Assembly (NCBI RefSeq): GCF_964275005.1
Contig: NC_092685.1
Location: forward strand, 10,131,654 to 10,195,653
Origin: Diadema setosum
Lineage: Eukaryota > Echinodermata > Echinoidea > Diadematoida > Diadematidae
Length of the DNA stretch: 64,000 nt
Direction of reading: 5' to 3'
Position numbers and translations under genes: made by a program
In this document: in pieces, positions 24,901-36,661 of the stretch
Layout: each line of letters starts with the position of its first letter
Numbering within the stretch: position 1 is the first letter of the stretch
Notes under the pieces: generated by a model
Seen by the model: only the letters and a program-made list of their open reading frames with translations
Told to the model about the DNA's origin: nothing
Database searches by the model: none

Positions 24901-27900
24901 AAATAGAGGGTTAAAGATCCAGCATAGTCATTGTCTTGATGTCTCACTGGGTGATTTATGTTGCATCTCACAGATTAGGAAAGACAGCTATAACTTCTAT
25001 TTCAATATGTTGATGATCCACTCTGTATTTTTGTGTCCATTTGATTTTTGTATTCAAACTTACAATCATAATGACATGGCTATGTAGAATACTGAAGAGT
25101 TCAAGCAGTTTGTAGCATTTAACTTTTTTTTCCTTTGAAATGACAAATAGTTTTGGAGGTAAAACTATCCAAAGATATTCGTCTTTCCAAATGTGGAATG
25201 AGTGCAGAGATAATGCTGATCGATGAGTTTAAAGGAAATATAGCTTGGTTGTCTCTATTGACGTCATGCAAGATTATCATCTGTTGGCTACATACCTTAA
25301 CATTGAGAGTATCATCAGGCTTGATATTTGGCAAGTCTTTACTGGCTCTGACAAAGATAGACAGTGATAAGACTGTATTAGTTATAAAGCATCATTACGT
25401 ACAGAATTGTATGCACCATGCCAATATGTAATCGCCATATATCACTTTTTGTTTGATTCTACAGCTCCTGGTACAATTGAGCATATCCAAGTGATCGAGC
25501 TACCCATCGTCGATGGTCTTCACCCGAGGCCAGACTTCCTCCCCCTGGCCATTCCGGAGGACCTGTCCGCCAGGCTGATGAGGCTACACAGCCATCCCAT
25601 CGTCTGGTGGATGGGTCAGATCATGACGTACATCCAGCGACCCCAGCCGGCTCTGGAGGAGGATATCCAGAAGATGACGGGGCTGTTGGGATTTGAGAGT
25701 CCCATCGTTGGGTCAGTTCTTCCAGATAGAGTCAATGTCTGCTCCCTCACACATTATGTCATGTATTGCAGATGCTACTGCTCCTGCAGCATAATATACT
25801 ACTTCACCTAGAACTTGTATTAAAGGTACTAGCCCACATTTGCAAACCCACGAAAATCAAAACTGCGTAAAACAGGTCCAATGTGACTTCAAGTACAAGT
25901 TATAACAGTAACATACCTCACCTGTCGCTCTTTGTCTATACCATTCGATAAAAGAGAGAAAATCATCGTTTTAAAATCAATTTTCAAACCGGGTCAACCC
26001 GACCCAAAATCGAATTGTGAGCGCGGGCTATAGCTACGTACATTGTACATGTAACACGTACGTGGACCGGAGCTAGCGAGCGTTATATGCATGCATACGG
26101 ATTACGGTGCATTTTCATTTATTTTTATGAAAGTAATGGACTAATTGGAACGAAATTTTGCACAGGTGTTCCTGCAATCATACCCAAACTCCATGCTAGC
26201 TATGAGACCAATTGCTGCAGGTTTACAAATGTGGGCTAATACCTTTAAAACTGCTACTAAAGCTAATACTCTAATACAACTATACTACGAATAGTACTGC
26301 TTCTCCTATCCATTATGATGAACAATCACTTCTGCTTTCCGGCTACCTTTACACCTTAAATTGTTGTTACCTCTGCCAAGGAGTTTTTTTGTTTGTTTGT
26401 TTGTTTGTTTTTGTTTGTTTTTTCAGTAGCATTTGTTTTTGTTTGTTTTTTGTTTGTTTCTTTGTTTCTTTGTTTGTCTGTTAGCAATGTTACTCAAAAA
26501 CAAATGAACAGATTTTGATGGAGTATTCAAGATAGGTTTGTTTGGGTAAAGGAACAGGTGATTAGCTTTTGATGGTAGTCCAGGTCATGATCTAGTCCAA
26601 GTTGTGTTTGTTTGTTTGTTGTTGTTGTTTTAAGAGCTGCGTGCAGAGTTTTATGGCATTGGTGAACTAATGGCTTTTTTGGAGGTTTGCACTCTCCAAA
26701 TGCTTCTGGTTTATAGTAATAAAACTACTCCCTTTCATTTTGTTGCAACTAATGTTATCCCAATCACTATCATGACAAAGTGTACTATGTGAGCCCCCAA
26801 TGAAATACACGTATTGCACAAGAAATGAAGACATTGGTTCATCTTATCCTACAACACTGCTCTCCTCCTCGCAGACTCCATGTAAGGCGTACCGACAAGG
26901 TGGGCACGGAGGCAGCCTTCCATGGCATCGAGGAATACATGTTCCATGCAGAGGAATACTACCAGAGGCTGGAGAGGATACAGGAGGTGCCTACGAGGAG
27001 AATCTACCTTGCCACAGACGATGCCAGCCTGCTCAAGGAAGCAAAGAGGAAGTGAGTGCATCTCTCGCAATGATGGGTGGATGGATGGATGGATGGATGC
27101 TTATCATTTAATCAGAGATTCTGAGATAGCCATCCTTCCTTGTGACGCCTTCTAGTGGATAAATTCGCACATGCTTCTGTTAAACAGTGCGTGCATGTCA
27201 TGGTTAAATAGCCAGCTGGATGTATCTCAGCATTCGCTTGAACAGAAAACAGGGAACACTGGCATGTTCGTCACGTTTTGATGGAAGCCTGATTTTATTC
27301 ATGGTATTTTTCTGTGGTAAATGATACAATTGATATTGAAGTAGATCAGCAGTTACAGTGTCATGTCACACTTGCACCTAATGTAGCAAAGTAAGCATAT
27401 CTACTACCATAGCAAGGATGATACTGTTGCTTGAGTAATTTGTCATTGTGAAATGAACCAATTGATTTTTGATCAACTTGAATTAATCAGATGCATATTC
27501 TGTGAATTGGATTATTGTCATGTAGGTGGCATGGATTATCATATCAAGGATGAAACTAGTAATGAGTTAGCTTGACAAAAATAATTCAGTCTCCAGCTAT
27601 GTTGATTAGAATCCTGCATCAATTGAGTACCCTGAATTTTCATTTTGGATTTTCCAACCCAAACAGATTTCCCAGTTATGTGTTTGTGAGCGACAACGAC
27701 ATCTCCAAATCAGCTGGCCTTTCTTCAAGATACTCGGAGGACTCTCTTCGCGGTGTGATCATTGACATCCACTTCTTGTCCAGATGTGATTTTCTTGTTT
27801 GCACGTTTTCCTCCCAGGTTTGTTAAAGAGAAGAAAGAAAATATCACCTCCAAATTTCTTTAGGTCAAGAGATGTTTTGGTGTTTGTTTTGTGAATATGG

Positions 27901-28951
27901 CATGAAGGCAACACATAATCTTTTTTAAAAATTGCTATTTACTCTTTTTACAGCTAGTTGTCATTTGCATTTGAATGATTAACAATCTTAAACAGTGTTT
28001 TTTACAATTTTCCTTTTTTTTTTTTTTTTTGCTGGCTTGCTTGTTTGTTATTTTTTCCCCGCTCTCTTATGTTTTGTGCACATACTTTTCTTGAAGTGCT
28101 GTGAGCAGCACCAGAAGGTGAACCTGTGCACTACATAAGTAGCCACTCTTATTAGCATTATCATCATAATGTAATGGAATGGAAGGAAACCAACATGTAC
28201 AGTGCATTCACTCAACTTCCCTTGGGAGTATTCCAGCCTGACTGTCTCATCACTTTTTAATTCCAACGTCATTAACATCTTCGTACCGGGTGCGCATTTA
28301 CACACCTAGGCGAAGAGAAGTAGTGCAGGAAAAGTGTGCAAGTGCTATGGCAGGGTCTCATAAATAATGCAGCACCACTTACACATTCAGTAGACCATGA
28401 CAACCCCCCCGATTAAAGTACCATGAACTTGAAACGGGTTCCCCATGTAATGTTTATGACCTATCAGAAATGATTGATTGGTCATTTGCTAGTAGAAGTG
28501 GATGCGATGTCAGTTTTAGTGCACAAACTGTGTATGATCTCCTCAAGTTTTAGGTCCATTTTTTTCTCATCGCTTATGTCTCTTTTTGCACAATTTTATT
28601 TGCTTTAACATATTCCAGGTCTGTCGCGTAGCCTATGAGATGATGCAGTACTTGCACCCAAATGCTGCCTCCAACTTCCGCTCCCTTGATGACATCTACT
28701 ACTTTGGCGGTCAGAATGCCCACGAGCAGATAGCACTGTACCCCCACAAGCCACGCGGAGCGGACGAGATTGAGCTGCAGCCGGGGGATGTGATCGGGGT
28801 AGCAGGCAACCACTGGGATGGGTATTCAAAGGGGACCAACCACCGCATAACGCCACGGCGTGCTGGACTCTACCCTTCCTACAAAGTAGAGGATAAAACC
28901 GATATTGTTAGGATGCCAGTGTACGAGGCAGCCAAGGACTTCAATTTATAA
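15785..28951 (+). CDS. FUT8: FUT8, alpha-1,6-fucosyltransferase (internal exons missing at an assembly gap)
   Basis: FUT8 is a type II Golgi enzyme that moves fucose from GDP-fucose to the innermost GlcNAc of N-glycans. Six exons are visible: 15785-15987, 16458-16576, 25465-25711, 26875-27051, 27667-27817, 28619-28951 (1230 nt, 409 codons plus stop). They show a short cytosolic end and membrane anchor ([15 protein letters not shown]), a coiled-coil stem, the donor-binding [15 protein letters not shown] motif, [37 protein letters not shown], and a C-terminal SH3-like domain ([21 protein letters not shown]). Human FUT8 has 575 residues; the stretch from mid-stem to just before ELPIVD, including the cysteine-rich CGYGCQ region, is not found between 16577 and 25464. 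That intron contains a 100-N gap. Identity is very secure; gene structure is incomplete. Confidence 0.96.
16458..16576 (+). CDS. FUT8: FUT8 exon: stem
   Basis: TTTGTAACAG acceptor, GTAAAT donor. Encodes a poorly conserved stem piece containing [20 protein letters not shown], corresponding to the human EEQLVKAKEQIENYK part. Its phase matches the preceding exon. Confidence 0.8.
16683..17248. mobile_element. AAAGGGAAGATAAACCC foldback family, copy 1
   Basis: TTAA at both ends. The left arm starts TTAAAGGGAAGATAAACCCC and the right arm ends GGTTTACCTTCCCTTTAA. Arms of about 220 bp share the GAACCGCTGGA and ACGTATGAGTGG segments. In the FUT8 intron; it gives the uninterrupted version of the locus hit in copy 2. 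Confidence 0.88.
19658..19706. repeat. Short tandem duplication
   Basis: GGGCCCAAAATGTGCTGCCA is present twice in a row, followed by a third partial GGCCCAAG. Confidence 0.7.
20160..20259. other. Assembly gap (100 N)
   Basis: Exactly 100 unknown bases, the usual placeholder for a gap of unknown size. It is the natural place for the missing FUT8 exons. Confidence 0.97.
20260..20490. repeat. Direct repeat at gap edge
   Basis: TTTACCTATATTGTACATT followed by GCTAC(A/T)AAATGCTACT occurs at about 20271-20303 and again at about 20427-20462, a unit of roughly 157 bp containing CCTTTGACCTTGATC. A tandem array here may explain why assembly broke. Confidence 0.55.
20668..20873. mobile_element. AAAGGGATGGT foldback family, left arm only
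   Basis: TTAAAGGGATGATACAGTTC and the CTTTTTGCAAGATAAT segment match the left arm of the copy at 37373. Similarity ends near the arm junction; the right arm is absent. Confidence 0.75.
21501..23124. mobile_element. AAAGGGAAGATAAACCC foldback family, copy 2, interrupted
   Basis: TTAA ends at 21501-21504 and 23121-23124. The two parts, 21501-21865 and 22925-23124, are colinear with the inverse of copy 1 (16683-17248), so this copy lies in the opposite orientation. It is split by the element at 21866-22924. Confidence 0.87.
21866..22924. mobile_element. AGCTCACCTGAGCC element nested in the foldback
   Basis: Begins AGCTCACCTGAGCCAAAGGC and ends CTCAGGTGAGCGCTAGACCC plus GCGGGTCTCTTG. Near the left end is a GTCGTCCGTC array (about 21912-21960). 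The body has three diverged direct repeats holding CATCAAACTTGGCAGGTAGC (about 22013, 22335 and 22660), each followed by GGGGTTAGG-like and AAAATGGGCAC segments and G/C runs. No coding. Near the right end is the hairpin AGACCCGCGGGTCT followed by CTTG. Confidence 0.85.
23908..24092. repeat. GCGGCCACC repeat fragment
   Basis: Five variants of the GCGGCCACC/GTGGCCACC motif with TATAG spacers. ACCTGTCTCAGCGGCCACC at the left pairs loosely with GCTATAGACAGTTTTGACTG at the right, so it is probably a decayed MITE. Confidence 0.5.
25465..25711 (+). CDS. FUT8: FUT8 exon: start of the catalytic core seen here
   Basis: GATTCTACAG acceptor. Reads [20 protein letters not shown] and continues through [19 protein letters not shown] to GFESPIVG, matching human VVELPIVDSLHPRPPYLPL. 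Ends two bases into a Gly codon at GTCAGT. Confidence 0.97.
25820..26248. mobile_element. TTAA-flanked MITE, AAAGGTACTAGCCCAC family
   Basis: Starts TTAAAGGTACTAGCCCACAT and ends with the near inverse ATGTGGGCTAATACCTTTAA. 429 bp including TTAA at both sides, no coding, in a FUT8 intron. Confidence 0.85.
26369..26620. repeat. CCTCTGCCAAGGAG repeat fragment with (TTTG)n
   Basis: Begins TTACCTCTGCCAAGGAG, then TTTG repeats (about 26387-26462), then CAAATGAACAGATTTTGATGG. The opposite end of the same kind of element, ACTTCCTTGGCAGAGGTAA, is at 56938-56956. Confidence 0.6.
26875..27051 (+). CDS. FUT8: FUT8 exon: GDP-fucose binding motif
   Basis: CCTCCTCGCAG acceptor. Reads [20 protein letters not shown] and ends [18 protein letters not shown]. 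The paired arginines of HVRR and the DD of ATDD are the conserved donor-binding and structural residues of the family. GTGAGT donor. Confidence 0.98.
27074..27099. repeat. (GGAT)n microsatellite
   Basis: About six GGAT units just after the donor site. Confidence 0.85.
27667..27817 (+). CDS. FUT8: FUT8 exon: catalytic domain
   Basis: Reads [20 protein letters not shown] and ends [10 protein letters not shown]. It carries the SDN aspartate and the [13 protein letters not shown] segment that are nearly invariant in FUT8. Ends at a codon boundary. Confidence 0.98.
28619..28951 (+). CDS. FUT8: FUT8 last exon: end of catalytic domain and SH3 domain
   Basis: Starts [20 protein letters not shown], then [14 protein letters not shown] and the SH3-like part [33 protein letters not shown], ending AAKDFNL and TAA at 28949-28951. 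The SH3 domain is required for activity and localisation in the vertebrate enzyme (family knowledge). Confidence 0.98.
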   Translation, partial: VCRVAYEMMQYLHPNAASNFRSLDDIYYFGGQNAHEQIALYPHKPRGADEIELQPGDVIGVAGNHWDGYSKGTNHRITPRRAGLYPSYKVEDKTDIVRMPVYEAAKDFNL

Positions 28952-29552
28952 CCCAGAATTGCTTGTACAGGGGAGGGAGGCGGTGTTAGGTGGGGATTCC
29001 ATGTAAATTTGAATTTGGACATTAGCATGAGTTGCCTATTTGTTGTACAATGCTACAATCATATTGATGAAAGTGTTAGAGCTGCAAGATCCAAGTCGCC
29101 AGAGTTCTTGTCTTCTTTGCACGTCTAATATTTTATGAGCAAACACAGATTGTATTGTCAGGAATTGAAGGGCACACATTAAACTCTCTTGTGTGTTTCG
29201 TTTGCCGTCATGAGAATTTGCTCAGAGACGAGAACTTTTCACAGAAAACTAGTCATGTTCATTGCATTACTGGTGCACATATCTGAACAGGTTGCACAGG
29301 AAAACAGCTCAATTGTGTGTGTATTTAAGAGACACTGTTAAATGTGCACTCAGTGCACTGAAAAAAACATCTCATTCTTGGTTGTGCACAATATCCGTGT
29401 TACTTGCCATTTTACCAACCTGTAGGTTGCGTTAATCCTCTTTGATATACGACAGTGTTCTCTTGACATGTTTGAATATAGTATTTTGTGTGAAGGGATG
29501 GAAAACAAGAAGGAAAGAAACATTCTTTTATATTTTGTTTTATAATGATGGC

Positions 29553-29558
29553 AATAAA
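29553..29558 (+). terminator. Candidate FUT8 polyadenylation signal
   Basis: AATAAA about 600 bases after the stop codon, followed by a CA-rich stretch. Others occur further on, so the 3' end is not fixed. Confidence 0.35.
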
Positions 29559-29575
29559 GAAGACATAGAATGTAT

Positions 29576-29672
29576 ACACACACACACACACACGCACACA
29601 ACATCATCAACAACAACAACACAAACACACTCAACAACAGACACAAACACATACAACACACATACAAGAACT
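29576..29672. repeat. CA-rich simple repeat
   Basis: (AC)n passing into CAACAA and CAACAC units. Confidence 0.85.
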
Positions 29673-31639
29673 TTCCTTTATTACTGTGGAAGTCAAAATG
29701 GCGTTCAGATGTGAATATTACAGGTGGAAGTATCAGTTACATCCACAAATACATCTCATGTTTGCAAGATTTTGCAGCTGACATTGTAATGTGAGCCAGC
29801 TCATGTTTCATTTGAGTGAAAGAGGAAATACGTGCAAAAAAATACAATTTCCTTCAAAAAAAAATATAGCAGAGAGCATTGTAAATGAAAATGATTCAGT
29901 ATTATATGTATTTGTGATCATGTCTGTGTCATTGTATCAGAATTGTGCCTGATTTTCTAATTACTATAGATAATGGTTTGTAATGTGTAAACAGGGATGT
30001 AAAGTGATTTTTTTATAATCAAAATGATGGAATTGTGAATACCAAAATTTTTGTACTATCTGTATCATAGAAATTATGCAGAGAGTGATTATATATAGAT
30101 AAATGTACTACTATATGACCTAGATTATGATGGAAGACAATTGCTTCTTTTATGCTGACTGCGTCAATCATGATTTGGTGATGAAATATTTGTTCAAATG
30201 TGTAGCAAGGAAGATGGCAAATGTTTGAACAAAGAATATGTCACTCTTTATTCATGGAGATTCATACAAAAGTGTGAATACTTTTTTTTTTAAGATTCAA
30301 GTGTATGTCTTGTCTGATCTTGAAAGATTCACTGTGAAAGATTCACTCCTTGTTGGACTTCAAACATACCGAGATATTTTATCGGGACTGCGGACTTCAT
30401 TTACTTTCCACCTTGTGACAATGAGTTGTGAGTTTTGATATATGTGTGTATATATATATCAATACCAAAATATATTATACATACATTCAGCACCCATTTA
30501 ATTCTGATTTGGATGAATGAAAACTTTGCTGTGGCAGCACAAGGCATGTTATTTTCACTGCTTAAACTAGAAGAGACATCAGTAAAACAAAATGGAAACT
30601 TTGTATAAAACTCATTGTAAGAGGGGAGGAGAATTTAATGAATGTAGGATTAAATCAAACCATGGTGACAAGATTCTATACCCAGTTAGAGAAACTTGTA
30701 GGTGTATGAAGAAATACTCAACCATAGCTGCATTTTTTTTTTCTGGACAATGCATTGTGTAGTGTAACAGAACAATTTGCCCACATTTGCTGCACATTTG
30801 GCCTGCCATAGTGGCTTGCACTCAAAGGTAGAACAGTAAGTGTACTGTAGAACAACTAGTAGAATGATACACTCGCAGTTGTGTGTGCTGTGAACCTTCA
30901 ACATAAGCAACTGACAGAGTGCATAACTCAATGCAAAAAGCTTCTTGAGGTACACTAGATATGTATAAACACACACACACTCATTCTGGCTAAATTAATT
31001 GGCCATAAATTCATGAATATGTGTCACTCTAGGGACTGCACAACAGTTGCAAGACTGTTTTTGATATGCTTTAGAGTAAATGGAAGAAGTAAGTGTACAT
31101 TGTGTTTTACTTATACATTTAAGTATGATATTTGACACAAAATACATATTATATGTATTAGAAACCTATGAGTAACTGAAATCATGTTCGCAAGGATGAC
31201 CGTGTTCAAAAAAAGCTGACTGTGCCAAAGCAGTATGGAGCATTATTATGTAGTGGCAATTTACTAATACTATTTATTGAATCGTGGATTACAAAGAAAT
31301 TTTTTTTTTTCTTTCATTCTTAACCCTTAACCACAATATTATCCCCAATGTCCATCAGGGGTCTTTGCATCTATAATCATGAATGTTTCTTTGATCATTT
31401 GAAATGATTATGTGAAATTATGTGGTAGCTATTCTGTAACAAAAAAAAAAAGAAAGAAAGAAAGAAAAGAAAATAGTGTATTTTTCATAGATCATGTTTG
31501 GAGATCAGTCATTTGACCAAATCAAGAATGATGGCGCAAATTATTCTTTGTATTTACGATATAATTCATTATTTTTTTTGCAGGAACATATTTTTCCCAG
31601 TGAAGTTGGTGCTAACTTGACTACAATAATCATGCAGTT

Positions 31640-32599
31640 TTAAAGGGATGGTATGGTTTTGGCCGAGATGGGGCTTCAGGTTTCCAGCTTTTTCTGTGAG
31701 ATGATGAGAAACCTCATACAAAATATTAAAAAGCATACAGTTTTAAGAGGAATTCAAAAGTTATTTGATGAAAACTGTTTTTTGAAATGGCTGAGATATC
31801 CACAACAAAGTGATTCTAATTAAAGGTAGGGAATCCCATTTGCATGCCTTAAATGAAGAGTTGTATAAATACAGTGGTATGTTGAAGAGAGTATCATTTT
31901 AGAAACTCCCATAAAGTTTTGAAAGTGGAAGGTAACATTTAGTACATTTTTATTGACCGTTAGATTTTGAATTGAATTTTTTTCGGGGCTCACCGTAAAT
32001 TCCCGTACATCACTAAGCTACCTTTGCAGACCCATGCACTGCATGTGTGTCCATCATGTATATTTTGTGGAGAAAGTTCATCAAAACTTACAAACATTTC
32101 CATATACATTCTTGCCACACACTCTATATGTTATTACATCAGCTCTTATACTTTTAGATTTGAGTTTATATAGATAAAAAATACAGAAGACTGCAACAAA
32201 AAGGCTTAAGTGTGGCTGACAGACAGAACTACTGAGTAGTTGAGTTTTGTGCATTATCAAATTGTAGATAACTGTTGACTTCCAAATTTCTCTGCAGTGG
32301 CCTAAACAATTCCCCTGAGGTTCATATTTAATGTTTTGCTGCATTTTGGGAGGTCTGTAAAAGGTATCCCCTACCTTTAAGGGTGGGACTACCTTCTACT
32401 AGTATTGCTTTTTTTTTCTTTCTTTCTTTCTTTTGATATTTCAACCATTTTACAACCAATTTTCATCAAATGAACTTTTAATTCCTTAGAATCATACATT
32501 TTTTGTAATTTAGTAGTAGAAGTAAAGTAGTTTCTGAATATCTCACAAAAAATTAAAAGCTGTATCCTCATCTGAACTAATACTATACCATCCCTTTAA
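31640..32599. mobile_element. AAAGGGATGGT foldback family, copy with long spacer
   Basis: TTAA at both ends. The left arm is 31640 to about 31840 (starts TTAAAGGGATGGTATGGTTT); the right arm is about 32360-32599 (ends CTATACCATCCCTTTAA). The arms are separated by about 520 bp not present in the other copies, between AAAGGTAGGGAATCCC and GTATCCCCTACCTTT. Confidence 0.8.
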
Positions 32600-34342
32600 T
32601 GATAGCATTAGTACATTACTAGTAGTTTGCATTTATCTCTTTGCATTGTAAATGCTAGTATATACTCAATAGACCAGTTCTGAAATGTATTCAAATTATA
32701 TGCATGCTTTGTCACAAAAGTTGCCCTTAACAACCACAGAGCGTGCCCAAGGCTTGCCATTCCTAGCAACAACTAACTGAATTCCTACCTATGGAACTTC
32801 ATTGGAGGGAGCTAGTGAATAAAAATGCATTATAAGTAGGCTGTAGGAAAGAAACATCCATGCATTGTAATACATTACAGAAACGGTCTATTCCAAATTT
32901 CGGCAGTGGTGGATTACTGAGATTAAGTCAAATTCATATTGTCTGCCCTCCGAGACACCTTCCTTACCATCACGCTCTTCCTGCTTTATCATTTTTTCTT
33001 CTGTGAATAGATTTTATGCATTCTGGGATGGAACACATTGACACTCATTGTTTTTTGGGTTTTTTTTTCCATGAATTATCAGTTGTGTTAATGTAGACAA
33101 AACATGTTGGTGCCTAAATGCACTTTATTGCACATGAGTGAAGATGTCAGTTTGATTGAATTGGGCGACATAATGCACAGATGAAACAAACGATGATAAG
33201 GAAATATTTGAAGGAGCATGTGCTCATTTGATGTATGGATGCTACTTTACAGACATACGATGATATGCTAAGGATGTAGACTTCTCCTTCTTCTTTTTTT
33301 CCGACAAGCTTACAGCATGTGTACAGATAAACATGGAAAATAGAAGGAAAAACAGTGAAACTGTTAATGACCATCATGTCAAGCTTGAAAATGAGACAAG
33401 ATTTCCATGTAACCCCTAATCAGGCAAATGCACTCTTTGCTTACCATAGTTTGATTCATGTGGAGGATTTTTGTTGTTGTTGTACAACCTCATGAAGATA
33501 AAATCATGTAATTGCAGTTTCTTTCATGTGAAATGAAACTTACATTGAAATTTCTAAATAATGGTATTCTTGTTATGTGACCAGATTGTCAAAATATATT
33601 TGGATTTAGCATTTTATCTAAAGATTCCCAAGGCTTATGTAGCTTTGCTTGTTTTCCGTAAGATTTGAAAGCACACTTTAAATTTATAAAAGTTCTTTTG
33701 AGAGAAACAGTTTATTTGAAGTGCATCTGTGCAATTATCAGTAGATATGTAATCGACTATTGTCTTTGTTGGTTTATTTATATACCTCACTAGTCCAAAC
33801 ATTCAGAAGTATCTAGTGGAAGGTCATTAATGTGTTTGCCGCCTTGGGTACATATATCTGTTCGTATGAATAAAAGCAGGTATGTAGTGATGTATCTCTG
33901 CTAGATGGTGCATACTGTATGAGTGTTTGAAGTCTGCCTCTTGTCTATCTTGACTTTAGCTGAAAGAGGAGCATTGAAGTGAAAACATACAGTGAAAAAT
34001 TCATTGAAACTGGACAAAGAATAAGGAAAGTGATGGGACAATGGAATGTTTATGTTTATATGGAGTATTGATACCTGTCTGGGACACACAACATGAAGTC
34101 ACAAGTTCATTGCATCACCTCTCTCTAAATTTCCTTATTTTTGATCAATTCAAAGACAACAAATTCTTTATATTGCACTACAGTTGTCAATATAATTATA
34201 GTGTTTTGTTTCTTTTTCCAGAGGGAGACCACAGTAGCTACATGGTTAACCAGCAACATATCTGCAATACTTTAATTTGCAAAACAATGTGATGGTTGTG
34301 AGGTGATGACATTAGAACTTGAAAACTGAGCGAGGTTTCCCT

Positions 34343-34435
34343 TTAACCCGTTGAGGACGAGTCCCGAGTATACTCGGGCAGGTGTCTATGGGAAATGCGT
34401 GTTGTAACAAAATCAGTCCGTCCTCAACGGGTTAA
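34343..34435. mobile_element. 93-bp TTAA-flanked foldback, copy 2
   Basis: Same length and almost the same sequence as 10041-10133, including CCCGAGTATACTCGGG and the TTAA ends. Here the terminal arms CCCGTTGAGGACG and CGTCCTCAACGGG are perfectly complementary. Confidence 0.87.
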
Positions 34436-34901
34436 GTGAGGCATCAAATATAGCATGAGAATGTCATCAAGTCATCGAAATTAATCTCTCAAAAGAATTA
34501 CATTGTATATGCTTTAAAAGAAGGGTAAATGTGTTACTTTTTGAGTGTGGAATCTTTTGAAGCAGAGACAAAATATGAATATGAAGAATATACCAGTCAA
34601 ATGTACCTGGTATTTTTACTTGATGTTATAGTTATCCTTCGAATAGACACAAACCACCTGCATTGTAGTGCTTCCAGGAAAAAGGACCATCTTTCAGTGG
34701 CGTAATTCATACTGCCATGGAAGTTATTCCATGGCTAAAAGTGAGGTTGGTGTGAATTTTGAGTGTCGCTACCATGTTCTCAGTAACTATGATTATAATT
34801 GTGTGTGGGTAATGAATTCCCATATTTTCCTCAAGGTCACATGCACAATGATATGCACACACATGACCTTGCCCTCACAAGTTCACTTGCTTGCCTTTTT
34901 T

Positions 34902-34906
34902 TTTTT

Positions 34907-34937
<31 letters not shown>

Positions 34938-34988
34938 TTTTCTCTCCCCTTTGCTCCATTTTTTTTTTTTTTTTTTTGGGGGGGGGGG
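34902..34988. repeat. (CT)n with T and G homopolymers
   Basis: A CT array at about 34908-34930, then runs of T and of G to 34988. Confidence 0.9.
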
Positions 34989-35698
34989 TAGATCTACCAA
35001 GCCGCCAGCAATGTTCCATATAATTTCCCTGTAATTGGACATTATAGGAGTTTGCTGTGGTTATGGCCAGAAATTCTGAAACTTATTTGTGGCTTTTTAT
35101 TGGTCTTGCAAATAACATTTGTAAATTAAAAACTTTGTATTCATTTGTAGTAGATATGAATTTAACACATTCAGATGTGTCTGTAGGGATTTAGTGATGT
35201 GTTGAGTCATAATGATTTAGTGAAATATGTGCTCAATTTTGATCCAAATGTTTCATGACCACTTTGCAGCACTTTTAATACTTGCGTGTTATGCAATATC
35301 TGACTGTGGTTTCATGGAAAATGTTGCCTTTGTCGTTTAATGATGGTTACCGCGTTCATGATGTATTATGATTTATAACTTTGTTTATTTAGCTGCAGGG
35401 AGTAATGTGCTTTGAACTACCTTTTAATGGAGTTTTCTTGATACACTTGCGTGTGAACCAAATTTCCAGACTATCAATGATGCATGAATGGAAACATTTT
35501 ATTTTTTTAATTTTACACTTTGTGTGTGTTTTATGAGGTGATGTAAGAGGAATTGGTGTGAACAGCTGTCATTGAACATTCTGCAAAGGTCATTCAAGCA
35601 GTGTACTACTCACTCTGATAGAACAATGACTGGCATGAGATGTACTATTTGAGTGAAAGTTTTAAAAAATAAAAGGAAACACTAGTTTCAACATTGTA

Positions 35699-35905
35699 CT
35701 GTAAAAGTGGACATTTTTGTGCTGAAAGCTTCTTTTTTTGCACTCATTGGGGTCAAATGGATTCTTTGTGTTTTGAATTCTGTAGAATCAAAAAATAAAA
35801 AAAAAATGTCCTATATTTGTATTAAAAGCAAAAATATTTGCAAGCTTTTCTTTTTCACGCTCATTTCATATCCAGCCAAGTGTGCAAAAATTTCCACTTT
35901 TACAG
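35699..35905. mobile_element. CTGTAAAAGTGG MITE, CpG-poor copy
   Basis: CTGTAAAAGTGGACATTTTT to the inverse CCACTTTTACAG, flanked by TA. Where the 14-kb copies have CG, this one mostly has TG or CA (TTTTGTGC, GTGCAAAAATTTCC). Confidence 0.82.
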
Positions 35906-36628
35906 TATAAAATAATCATTTATATCTAGATTCTGTGTTGTAGTGACACTCCTGTTTTTTTTCCCTGTAAATATATTAGATTGTACTGCGTGCTTGGAAT
36001 ATAGCTCTCTTCATCCCAGCAACAGACAGTACTTTATAGAGACTTCTTCCTTAATGAGAGAGGAAGGTGATTTTCAGCGAGCCTCCATTTAATTGCTTAA
36101 TTCATTGTATCATATGATAGCTGTTATGTCAAATTTAGTGTGTGTTGTGATGTCTGGAGGTAATAAAGCACCTGGTCAGTGAAAAGTAATCTTAATGTTG
36201 TGCATGTATCAATTTCTTACGTGTTATTTTCATTTTATGTGTATATATTTCCCTTCTGACTGTTGCTGAGACTGAGCTAGGCTTATACTAACCAGCAAAC
36301 CAGTCATAAATCTCAGACCAGTTGTAATTTTGCAGGCTGTGTAAGGGAACTATGCAATGCCAGTGCGTGTTGACTTGTGTTGATTTCTGATATCCCACTC
36401 AACATCACTTTTGTGGCAAAATGAATATCGAAATACATTGTATACATTTTCAAATAAATGATAGAAATTTCCATATTACTCATATGATTAATAGAAGACA
36501 TTGCAGGGGAAAAAAAGCAAGTTATGATCGGTCTAGGTGAAGGTGCATTCCAATGTCTAATTCTGTTTAATGATAAGTCTTCAGCAATGATTGACAGATG
36601 ATTTCTCTGGCAGAATCTCAGATTGGAT

Positions 36629-36661
36629 TTGTGTGTGTGTGTGTGTGTGTGTTTGTGTGTG
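36629..36661. repeat. (GT)n microsatellite
   Basis: GT units with one TTT interruption. Confidence 0.9.

Noticed and set aside
16576-25465. In-frame joining of the FUT8 exons at 16576 and 25465 as a real short isoform
   Set aside because: It would remove a core part of the catalytic domain; the assembly gap is the simpler explanation.
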